From a bacterium (GTDB taxonomy: Bacteria; Pseudomonadota; Gammaproteobacteria; UBA6186; Azoamicaceae), in the NCBI GenBank assembly GCA_027364575.1, contig DAHXPC010000013.1:1-45170 (forward strand): DNA of 45,170 nt. Reading direction: 5' to 3'. The notes under the pieces were generated by a model. The model was not told the DNA's origin and did no database searches. It was given only the letters and a program-made list of their open reading frames with translations. A program made the position numbers and the translations under genes. This document shows, piece after piece, positions 1 to 7,136 of this stretch; within the stretch, counting starts at the first letter, position 1, and every line of letters starts with the position of its first letter.

Positions 1-99
1 GTCGACTCTGTCAGCTAATGTGTTGCATTGCGCCATATTGGCTTTCACAAGCTTTGAACGATTGCGCACTTTCTTGGGTACAACTTGTATCTTTGAATC

Positions 100-300
100 A
101 ATCACTGAGAAGTGGTTAAATCACTTGAGGGCACTTGGGTGACGGGGACAAGGAAGCCGTGGTACAACTTAGGTCAATAACCCTGTTTTGCAGATTTAGC
201 AACTTGTCCTCACTTTGTTCTATAAGATCGGACGGTATCTTAGGCCTCTACATAGATGAGCCCGCATTTACAAGGTTGATCCTGAGCAAATTTCCCCAAG
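100..300 (+). ncRNA. Bridge RNA of the IS110 element
   Basis: Boundaries are approximate. A 5' hairpin is visible (110-114 with 122-126). A stem 146-152 (GGACAAG) pairing with 203-209 (CTTGTCC) encloses a target-binding loop. In that loop, 161-169 (GGTACAACT) equals the left target plus core at 77-85, and 182-193 (CCTGTTTTGCAG) is the reverse complement of core plus right target at 1336-1347. A second loop, closed by GATC at 226-229 pairing GATC at 278-281, holds 231-240 (GACGGTATCT), identical to the right end plus core at 1328-1337. It also holds 269-274 (TACAAG), the reverse complement of core plus left end at 84-89. An inner hairpin (243-248 with 258-263) separates these two. The order left-target, right-target, left-donor, right-donor guide is that known for IS621. 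Transcription and exact ends are inferred. Confidence 0.82.
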
Positions 301-321
301 TAATTTCAATCTTTATGTAGG

Positions 322-1293
322 ATGGTGGTAAATATGTCTGATTACATTTTAGGAATAGATGTTAGCAAGGCCAAATTTGATGTCGCACTTTTGTTAGAAG
401 ATGGTAAGGTGAAAACGAAGAAATTTGCTAATAATAGCAAGGGCTTTGTGGAATTGGTTGATTGGCTAAATATGAAAAAGATAAATGAATTACATGCATG
501 CATGGAATCTACTGGTAACTATGGAGATGCACTAGCTATTTATCTCTTTAATTATAGATATACAGTTAGTGTAGTTAACCCAGCCCAAATTAAAGGGTTT
601 GGGAGAAGTGAACTGGCTAGAACTAAAACGGATAAAGCAGATGCACAATTAATTGCTCTTTTTTGTAAGGCAATGAGACCTAAAGCATGGAAACCTAAGG
701 CTGATCATATTCAAATATTACAAGGTTGGGTTCGAAGGCTAGAAGCATTGCAGGATCTTTGCCAGCAGGAATATAATCGATTAGAAGTTGCACCTAAACA
801 TATAAAGCCGTCAATTGAGGCAATTTATCGTAGGCTGACTGAAGAAATTAAAATGGTAAAAAATAATATTTCTCAGCATATCTTCCAGCATGCCGATTTA
901 TATAAAAAGAAAAAGCTGCTAGAAAGCATTCCTGGCATTGGAGATGCAACTATAGCGCAAGTGCTTGCTTTTATTGGCAATCCAGAAGAATTTCAAACAG
1001 CGAAGCAGTTAGCAGCTTATATCGGGCTAAACCCAAGGCAATACTTATCCGGTTCCTCAGTTAAAGGACATGCGCATCTTTCAAAAATGGGTGATGCTAA
1101 TTTAAGAAAGGCGTTTTATATGCCAGCAATTGTTGCAAAGCGTTACAACCCCATTATTAATAAGTTTTGCCAGCGCCTAAAGGAGAATGGCAAGGCTCCT
1201 ATGGTAATCATTGGTGCTGCTATGAGAAAATTAATTCATTTAATTTATGGGGTTCTTAAATCAGAGAAACCTTTTGATGTAAGCTTTGCTTAA
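322..1293 (+). CDS. IS110-family transposase (bridge-RNA-guided recombinase)
   Basis: A 323-residue protein with the two IS110 domains. The N-terminal RuvC-like DEDD domain shows GIDVSK (Asp13), MESTGNYG (Glu62) and KTDKADA (Asp104, Asp107). The C-terminal Tnp (transposase_20) domain has ESIPGIGDATIAQVLAFIG from residue 201 and a YLSG motif whose Ser243 is the likely catalytic serine. All key residues are present and the frame is unbroken. By family knowledge the protein binds a bridge RNA and recombines the circular element into a matched target without target duplication. The start may be ATG 334 rather than 322: it has GGTGG five bases upstream and gives the usual short lead before GIDVSK. 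Bridge RNA in the 5' region places it with the IS110 group rather than the IS1111 group. Confidence 0.95.
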   Translation: MVVNMSDYILGIDVSKAKFDVALLLEDGKVKTKKFANNSKGFVELVDWLNMKKINELHACMESTGNYGDALAIYLFNYRYTVSVVNPAQIKGFGRSELARTKTDKADAQLIALFCKAMRPKAWKPKADHIQILQGWVRRLEALQDLCQQEYNRLEVAPKHIKPSIEAIYRRLTEEIKMVKNNISQHIFQHADLYKKKKLLESIPGIGDATIAQVLAFIGNPEEFQTAKQLAAYIGLNPRQYLSGSSVKGHAHLSKMGDANLRKAFYMPAIVAKRYNPIINKFCQRLKENGKAPMVIIGAAMRKLIHLIYGVLKSEKPFDVSFA

Positions 1294-1316
1294 GTTAAAA
1301 ATTATTCAAATTGGTG

Positions 1317-1322
1317 TTGACA
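1317..1322 (+). promoter_or_regulatory. -35 half of a circle-junction promoter
   Basis: A consensus TTGACA lies 15 bases before the right boundary of the IS, with no matching -10 next to it in the integrated state. When right and left ends are joined through one CT core, TATCTT at 88-93 falls 17 bp downstream. IS110-family circles are known to form such junction promoters, which here would start the bridge RNA near position 100 and then the transposase. No mapped start is available. Confidence 0.6.
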
Positions 1323-1335
1323 GCAAAGACGGTAT

Positions 1336-1517
1336 CTGCAAAACAGGACCAAAAGTATATTAGGGATGTAATAACACTGATTGTATCAAGCTTTTAACAT
1401 TTCATCCTTCTTTAATTTATTTACAAACAGCCGGTGATATCAATGACAGAATGTCCAATATAATCAAAGAGATGCGTTTTGCTAATATACTTTTGGTCCC
1501 GTTTTGCAGTTCTACCC
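1336..1517. repeat. Palindromic MITE-like repeat, split by the IS
   Basis: The right arm is 1482-1517. The left arm is 76-83 joined to 1336-1363 across the IS. The arms are 36 bases with 2 mismatches and enclose 118 bases of AT-rich, apparently non-coding DNA (1364-1481). The repeat makes up most of the gene-free stretch 1294-1616. No coding capacity was seen in it. It may be a non-autonomous element or an intergenic palindrome of the kind IS110 elements often target. Only one copy is present in this window. Confidence 0.75.
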
Positions 1518-1616
1518 TTTCTTGGCAATACTATAAATAGACTCAATAATTTCTAATATTGGCATTTTGTGCTTCTTAAATTTTTATCAAACACTTAATT
1601 TTCGTTATTTTAAAGG

Positions 1617-3956
1617 CTAACCCACTCCTGCTCCACGGTGTGGCATGGGAGGATTCAAATTGTTTTGACGACCATTCCCATTACCATTAGCCGCCGCTGC
1701 AGATACTAAGGCTGAATTTTTGTCTTCATATCCAGAGCTGCTTGCTGCTTTCCCGCCTCTAAAAGCTGGCAAGAATTGATTAAAATCTTCTTTATCTGAA
1801 TATAAAAATGAGGCTACCTCATCGGCATCGGGACGTTTAGCAGGCTCTGTTTCCCAACATGCACGGATAAGGGAAGCTAATTTAGCCGGGCAATCAGCAG
1901 GGATTTCGTCTCGAACTCCTTGTTGCGCTTTCATAGGAATAAGCGCAGGTTTAGCAACCTTTTTAAAGGGTATTTTTCTAGAGGTTAATTCCCACAAGGT
2001 TATTCCTAAACTATAAATATCTGAAGCCTTAGTGCAACCTTCTTCTTCAAAACAAAGTTCTGGTGCCATCCAAGCAAATGTTCCTACCGCGCCTTTACTG
2101 GTTGAAGTACTTTGGGTTTCGGTTTTAGCCTTAGATAATCCAAAATCGCTTAATTTGGCATTAAAATGTTCCCCTAATAAAACATTTAGGCTTTTAATAT
2201 CACGATGCAAGATATGCTCTTGATGTAAGAAAGCTAAACCTTTGGCCATGTCTACTGCAATCCGAATTCGATTGCTCCAGGTTAAATCTTGCTTAGAATG
2301 CAAAACGTTAAATAATGAACCTTTAGGCATATACTCCATCACAATGCAATAATGTGGATTAAAGCAACAGCCGTAGAGCTGGACAATATTAGGGGAATGA
2401 AGTCGTGCCATAATGGCAGTTTCTGCTTTAAATTCATCGGTTGCATCACTTGAAAGATTATTAACCAACAGCTGCTTAATCGCTACATCATTATGTCGCC
2501 ATATCCCTTGATAGACGATGCCAAAGGTACCTTTACCCAACTCTTTACCAAACTTTAAATCTTGATAATTTACGGTATAAGAACTCGCAAACTCAGGTTT
2601 AACAGGTGCTTTAATTGGGGCTGGAGCAGGTACAGGTGCTGGGATAGCAATTGGTTTATGCAAAACCAAAGATTGCTGGGGTGCGGCCATCCCATTTTCC
2701 ATTACTGGTAAAGGCTGGATGTTACTTGCATCCTGTTTTTGCATGAGCTTGTTATCCGCTATAAGCTCTGATGGGTCCCAGACCTTGATGGTGTTATCAT
2801 CTGAGCCGCTTACCAGCTCGCCACTTTGAGCTATTGCTAGGCAGCTAACATAGCCGGCATGCCCAGGGAGGGTTTTGACACCCACTTTAATTGGGCTAGC
2901 AGCTGGAGCAGGTGCAGGTGCTGGGATAGCAATTGGTTTATGCAAAACCAAAGGCTGCTGGGGTGCGGCCATCCCATTTTCCATTACTGGTAAAGGCCGG
3001 TCCTGTTTTTGCACGATTTTGTTATCCACTAAATATTCGGATGTGGCCCAGACCTTGATAGTGTTATCCATTGAGCCGCTTACCAAATCGCCACTCGGAA
3101 GAAATGTTACAGCGTAAACAGATTTTTCGTGCCCCGCCAGAGTTTTAAGGCATTGACCACTTTTTAGATCCCAGACCTGGATGGTGTTATCCGCTGAACC
3201 GCTTACCAACTCACCACTGGGAGCGATGGCTAGGCACTCAACCCAGGAGGTATGCCCCTCAAGGGTTTTAAGGCATTGACCACTTTTAAGGTCCCAGACC
3301 TTGATGGTTGAATCAAATGAACCGCTTACCAACTCACCACTGGGAGCGATGGCTAGGCACTTAACCCAATGAATGTGCCCCTCAAGGGTTTTAAGGCATT
3401 GGCTACTTTTTAGGTCCCAGACCTTGATGGTTATATCAGTAGAACCGCTTACCAACTTACCACTGGGAGCGATGGCCAAGCAGTAAACAAAACTGGTATG
3501 CCCAGAGAAGGTTTTAAGGCATTCGCCACTTTTTAAGTCCCAAACCTTAATGGTTTTATCCTCTGAGCCGCTTACCAGATCGCCACTTGGGGCGAAGGCT
3601 AGGCAATAAACTTGACCGGTATGCCCCTCAAGGGTTTTAAGGCGTTGACCACTTTTAAGGTCCCAGACCTTGATGGTGTCATCAAATGAGCCGCTTATTA
3701 GCTCGCCACTTGGAGCTATAGCTAGGCAGGAAACCCAGGAGGTATGCCCCTCAAGGGTTTTAAGGCATTGACCACTTTTAAGGTCCCAGACCTTGATGGT
3801 GTCATCCCATGAGCCGCTTAGCAGCTCGCCACTTTGAGCTATGGCTAGGCTGCAAACAGCGTCGGTATGCCCATAGAAGGTTTTGGCGCCCACCTTTTGG
3901 TCTTTTAATTTATTAAATTGAGGGTTAAACAACTCAAAAGGATTAGGGGCGGCCAT
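1617..3956 (-). CDS. WD40-repeat/TKL-type protein kinase fusion
   Basis: A 779-residue protein. Seven WD40 repeats of 41 residues (about 25-305, each with GH, SGS.D.TIKVWDLKSGQCLKT) are followed by a Pro/Ala-rich linker. An eighth WD40 repeat (about 357-395) comes next, then a second nearly identical linker, and a kinase domain (about 465-720). Kinase motifs are complete: GKGTFG glycine loop (474-479), VAIK lysine 494, HRDIKSLN (Asp586, Asn591), DFG (604-606) and APE (631-633). HRDIKSLN resembles eukaryotic tyrosine-kinase-like (TKL) kinases more than bacterial PknB types. The C-terminus is a low-complexity Ala/Gly/Asn tail. No membrane segment or signal peptide is visible, so it is cytosolic or secreted by a specialised system. 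AGGAG nine bases before ATG 3956 supports the start. It is monocistronic and faces away from the IS. A role in host-cell signalling is inference. Confidence 0.9.
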   Translation of the reverse strand: MAAPNPFELFNPQFNKLKDQKVGAKTFYGHTDAVCSLAIAQSGELLSGSWDDTIKVWDLKSGQCLKTLEGHTSWVSCLAIAPSGELISGSFDDTIKVWDLKSGQRLKTLEGHTGQVYCLAFAPSGDLVSGSEDKTIKVWDLKSGECLKTFSGHTSFVYCLAIAPSGKLVSGSTDITIKVWDLKSSQCLKTLEGHIHWVKCLAIAPSGELVSGSFDSTIKVWDLKSGQCLKTLEGHTSWVECLAIAPSGELVSGSADNTIQVWDLKSGQCLKTLAGHEKSVYAVTFLPSGDLVSGSMDNTIKVWATSEYLVDNKIVQKQDRPLPVMENGMAAPQQPLVLHKPIAIPAPAPAPAASPIKVGVKTLPGHAGYVSCLAIAQSGELVSGSDDNTIKVWDPSELIADNKLMQKQDASNIQPLPVMENGMAAPQQSLVLHKPIAIPAPVPAPAPIKAPVKPEFASSYTVNYQDLKFGKELGKGTFGIVYQGIWRHNDVAIKQLLVNNLSSDATDEFKAETAIMARLHSPNIVQLYGCCFNPHYCIVMEYMPKGSLFNVLHSKQDLTWSNRIRIAVDMAKGLAFLHQEHILHRDIKSLNVLLGEHFNAKLSDFGLSKAKTETQSTSTSKGAVGTFAWMAPELCFEEEGCTKASDIYSLGITLWELTSRKIPFKKVAKPALIPMKAQQGVRDEIPADCPAKLASLIRACWETEPAKRPDADEVASFLYSDKEDFNQFLPAFRGGKAASSSGYEDKNSALVSAAAANGNGNGRQNNLNPPMPHRGAGVG
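2623..2718 (-). repeat. Linker repeat, copy 2 (in kinase fusion gene)
   Basis: This segment encodes the second Pro/Ala linker of the WD40-kinase protein. It matches 2905-3000 with only 4 differences in 96 bases at an exact offset of 282 bp (94 codons). After it the two copies differ by a 12-base indel but stay in frame. This points to a recent in-frame duplication of linker plus WD40 blade. Confidence 0.85.
2905..3000 (-). repeat. Linker repeat, copy 1 (in kinase fusion gene)
   Basis: Partner of the repeat at 2623-2718. It encodes the first linker, between the seventh and eighth WD40 repeats (about residues 319-350 of the protein). Confidence 0.85.
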
Positions 3957-4035
3957 CTATATGTGCTCCTGATAAGGGAATGGTTTTCATTAAAAATGAT
4001 TTTACACCCCGGGCCTGAAAAGGCAATAAGAAGTT

Positions 4036-4079
4036 TTAAAAAGACACACTGAAATTGTTATTTGAATAACATTTTCAGT
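4036..4079 (-). terminator. Rho-independent terminator of the nuo operon
   Basis: Arms 4048-4061 and 4066-4079 pair over 14 positions with one mismatch around a 4-base loop. Read on the minus strand, a CTTTTT run follows a few bases later. It sits 31 bp beyond the nuoN stop codon and before the WD40-kinase gene, so it should insulate that gene from the operon. Confidence 0.85.
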
Positions 4080-4109
4080 AAATATCCATTTTTAAAAAAC
4101 AGTTAAACG

Positions 4110-5561
4110 CTAGCGCCAGGCAAACACGCCTGAGCATACATTAAACAAAGGGGTTGGAAATATGCCAAGCATTAATATCGCAAGGCTATTTAAAGATAAC
4201 AGCGCAACACCGGGTTTTGATATAATTCGATAGGCATGAACGGGTTGGGCATCCGATACCTCAAAAAACATGACACGCACCACCCGTAAATAATAAAACA
4301 CACCAACAACTGTTAATAAAACTGCAGGAATCGCAAGGCCCATATGCCCTGCCTTCATCAAAACATCTAAGACAAATAATTTGGCATAAAATCCTGCAAA
4401 AGGTGGGATCCCCGCCAAAGAAAATAAAAGCATCATCAATAAAAATGCTATCCAAGGGTAACGAACGCCTAATCCCTTAAGATCGTGGATATTTTGGATT
4501 TCATATTCTGAGCGACTCAAAGCGGTTAATATGCCAAAAACACCTAATGCCATCAGGGTGTAAACAATTATATAATTTAGTGCGGCTACATAGCCTTGTT
4601 GAGGTGCTGCTAATAAACCTAAAAATAAAAAGCCCATATGCGCTATGGTCGAATAGCCCAGCATGCGTTTAAGGTTCGTTTGAGCAATAGCGGCTACATT
4701 GCCAATCAATAATGATAATACCGCCATAACCATTAGCAAGCCTTGCCAGTATCCTGCTAAAGCCAAAAAAGTGTCGCTAAATAGCCGTATGGCAAAACCA
4801 AAGGCTGCCAATTTTGGCAATGTTCCCAAAAATAAAGTGACTGCAATAGACGATCCTTCATAAACATCCGGCAACCACATGTGAAAGGGCACAGCGCCAA
4901 ATTTAAAGGCAAATCCCGCAACAATAAACACAACTCCAAACAACAGCGCAGGGTTTGCATGCAGTGCAGGATTTTGGAAAAGTATCGTTGCAATTTCTGG
5001 CATGGCAAAACTACCCGTAATTCCATAGACAAGCGATATTCCATATAACATGAGGCCAGATGCCAAAGCACCCATGATAAAATATTTCATAGCCGCCTCA
5101 GGCCCTATACTATCGTCTTTTAGCATGGTTATCAGTGCATATAAGGGCAGCGCAAATAACTCTATGCCCAAATATAGACTTAAAAAACTTCTGGCAGAAA
5201 CTAAAACCAGCATGCCTAAGATAGAAAATAAGCAAAGGACAAAATATTCGCCCCTGTAATGCGGAGACTCAAATACAAATTTTCTGGAATACATACAAAC
5301 AAAAAAGCCGATCCCTGCAATCATAAATTTTAGCAAGGCAGCAATATCATCCATAATAAAGGCATTATAAAAAAGAACAGAGGGCTTTTTTCCAATTAAA
5401 CCAAAGGCAAAAAACATAACCCCGACCAAGGCGGCCTGAGACACAAAATAAGTCGTCCATTTCGCCCACCGCTTTAAATATAAATCCGTCATCAAGGCCA
5501 AGCACGACAGACAGAATAGCCATATCTCGGGGTACACACATGATAATTTAGAACTTAACAT
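4110..5561 (-). CDS. nuoN: NADH-quinone oxidoreductase subunit N
   Basis: A 483-residue, highly hydrophobic antiporter-like subunit of respiratory complex I, in the inner membrane. It shows the Proton_antipo_M region with conserved LALPLYALI, GPEAAMKYFIMGALASG (charged helix with Glu and Lys) and FKFGAVPFHMWLPDVYEGS segments. Length is usual for NuoN (E. coli 485). It is the last gene of the nuo operon, 32 bp after nuoM, and is followed by a strong hairpin terminator. By family knowledge it contributes to proton pumping in the membrane arm. Confidence 0.97.
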   Translation of the reverse strand: MLSSKLSCVYPEIWLFCLSCLALMTDLYLKRWAKWTTYFVSQAALVGVMFFAFGLIGKKPSVLFYNAFIMDDIAALLKFMIAGIGFFVCMYSRKFVFESPHYRGEYFVLCLFSILGMLVLVSARSFLSLYLGIELFALPLYALITMLKDDSIGPEAAMKYFIMGALASGLMLYGISLVYGITGSFAMPEIATILFQNPALHANPALLFGVVFIVAGFAFKFGAVPFHMWLPDVYEGSSIAVTLFLGTLPKLAAFGFAIRLFSDTFLALAGYWQGLLMVMAVLSLLIGNVAAIAQTNLKRMLGYSTIAHMGFLFLGLLAAPQQGYVAALNYIIVYTLMALGVFGILTALSRSEYEIQNIHDLKGLGVRYPWIAFLLMMLLFSLAGIPPFAGFYAKLFVLDVLMKAGHMGLAIPAVLLTVVGVFYYLRVVRVMFFEVSDAQPVHAYRIISKPGVALLSLNSLAILMLGIFPTPLFNVCSGVFAWR

Positions 5562-5593
5562 AATGATCCTTGCTTATTCCTATGATTCCAAGG

Positions 5594-7132
5594 TTAAATT
5601 TTGGACTGTAATATTTGTCCAACCAAATGCTCAGATGACGCTTTAAACATCTCCAGCAATGGCGCAGGCCAAAACCCTAAAGTTAAAATAGGGATGGCTA
5701 ATAACAGCAGGAGAACGATTTCCGTGCCTTGAATATCTTTTAATGCAGAGATCCTTGGCTGAAAAACCGCGCCAAATATTACTTGTTTGTACATCCACAA
5801 GGTATAAGATGCGCCTAAAATTAAGATAGTCGCAGCCCCTGCCGCATACCAAATATTGGCTTTAAAGGCACTAACAATAATCAGAAATTCACCCACAAAG
5901 CCTGCCGTTCCCGGCATGCCGATATTGGCCAAAACAAACAGCATAAAAAATGTGGCAAAAACAGGCATCACATGGGCAACCCCGCCATAATCGTTTACCA
6001 ATCGCGTATGCAGGCGATCGTATAATATGCCAATCGAGAAAAACAAAGCTGCTGAAACCAAGCCGTGAGAAATCATCTGCACCATAGCCCCTTGCAGGCT
6101 CATCACCGCCCCACTTTCGGATCCGCTACGTTGAACAATCGAAAACACGGTAAAAAACCCAAGAGTAACAACTCCCATATGGGAAATGGAGGAATAGGCA
6201 ATTAGTTTTTTCATATCTTTTTGCACAATCGCAATCATCGCAATATAGACAATGGCAATTAACGATAAGCTAACCATTCCACTGGCAAATGCTTGGCTCG
6301 CATTGGGCACAATGGGTAAAATAAAGCGAATAAAGCCATACCCGCCCATTTTTAATAAAATTGCCGCTAATATCACCGACCCCCCCGTCGGTGCTTCAAC
6401 GTGCGCATCGGGTAACCAAGTATGAACCGGCCACATAGGTACTTTAACGGCAAAGGCAATTAAAAGTCCTAAAAATACCCATTTTTGGGCAATCAAACTT
6501 AATGACAATTGATGATAGGTGAGGATGTTAAAAGTTGCACTCGGATCAATTCCCGGAGTCTGTCTTGCCAGGATTTGCAGATATATAATAACCACCAATA
6601 ACAAAACCGAGCCTAAAAAAGTATACAAAAAGAATTTCATTGTGGCATACAAACGGTTAGCACCGCCCCAAATGCCAATAATGAGAAACATTGGGATAAG
6701 CATTGCCTCCCAGAAGGAATAAAATAAAACGGCATCTAGAGCCGAAAACACGCCGCACATCAGGCCCTGCATAATTAAAAATGCCGCCAAATATTCTGCC
6801 ACCCGCACTTTTACGGAACGATAACTGGCCAGTATGACCAAAAGCGTCATAAAGCAACTTAATGCGATTAAGGGCGCAGAAAACCCGTCGATACCTAATG
6901 CATAATAAATATTTAGATTGGGGATCCAAGTATGTGTTTCTTGAAATTGCATTTGCCAGCGTGTGGGATCAAAGGCGTGTAACATATACGCACTTAAGCC
7001 TAAGCAAGGCAGTGCAATCAAAAGGGCAAATCCTCGAACCCAGCCTGCAAGGGATTCTTTTTTGAATAACAGCAGAGAGCTACCGCCAATAATGGGCAGC
7101 CAAATTAATAGACTTAATAGAGGGAGAGTCAT
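5594..7132 (-). CDS. nuoM: NADH-quinone oxidoreductase subunit M
   Basis: A 512-residue antiporter-like membrane subunit of complex I with about 14 predicted helices. Conserved family segments are visible: LIPMFLIIGIWGG, FFLYTFLGS, the KVPMWPVHTWLPDAHVEAPTGGS signature, and AYSSISHMGVV. It starts 4 bp after nuoL stops, within the same operon. Key charged residues in the proton channel (Glu in FWEAMLIP, Lys in AVKVPMWP) are retained, so the subunit should pump protons. Confidence 0.97.
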   Translation of the reverse strand: MTLPLLSLLIWLPIIGGSSLLLFKKESLAGWVRGFALLIALPCLGLSAYMLHAFDPTRWQMQFQETHTWIPNLNIYYALGIDGFSAPLIALSCFMTLLVILASYRSVKVRVAEYLAAFLIMQGLMCGVFSALDAVLFYSFWEAMLIPMFLIIGIWGGANRLYATMKFFLYTFLGSVLLLVVIIYLQILARQTPGIDPSATFNILTYHQLSLSLIAQKWVFLGLLIAFAVKVPMWPVHTWLPDAHVEAPTGGSVILAAILLKMGGYGFIRFILPIVPNASQAFASGMVSLSLIAIVYIAMIAIVQKDMKKLIAYSSISHMGVVTLGFFTVFSIVQRSGSESGAVMSLQGAMVQMISHGLVSAALFFSIGILYDRLHTRLVNDYGGVAHVMPVFATFFMLFVLANIGMPGTAGFVGEFLIIVSAFKANIWYAAGAATILILGASYTLWMYKQVIFGAVFQPRISALKDIQGTEIVLLLLLAIPILTLGFWPAPLLEMFKASSEHLVGQILQSKI

Positions 7133-7136
7133 CGGA

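Larger units (their letters stand above)
84..1337 (+). mobile_element. IS110-family insertion sequence with 5' bridge RNA
   Basis: The element is bounded by a CT dinucleotide at 84-85 and another at 1336-1337, consistent with the CT core of IS621-type elements. About 1.25 kb lies between the cores. Removing it restores a continuous palindrome arm: 76-83 joined to 1336-1363 matches the reverse complement of 1482-1517 over 36 positions with 2 mismatches, which fixes the insertion point. There are no terminal inverted repeats of the DDE type, as expected for IS110. The left non-coding end (86-321) is long and structured and carries the presumed bridge RNA; the right end after the transposase stop is only about 44 nt. 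In the circular form the right end would supply TTGACA (1317-1322) and the left end TATCTT (88-93) with a 17-bp spacer. Transposase, RNA and both ends look intact, so the copy may be active. Confidence 0.88.

Noticed and set aside
1..117. Minus-strand frame running off the left edge as a partial gene
   Set aside because: About 39 codons without a ribosome-binding site; its 5' part lies inside the IS, so it cannot be a native gene start.
135..320. 61-codon frame before the transposase as a gene
   Set aside because: It coincides with the structured bridge-RNA region and has no protein-like composition.
182..1347. A 14-bp inverted repeat (182-195 and 1334-1347) as IS1111-type subterminal repeats
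   Set aside because: It is better explained as the right-target guide of the bridge RNA pairing with the target. The true boundaries are fixed at 84 and 1337 by the restored palindrome, and the right copy lies mostly outside the element.
3120..3890. Regular 123-bp repeats as a CRISPR or satellite array
   Set aside because: They are codon-phased WD40 blades in one long frame, without spacers.
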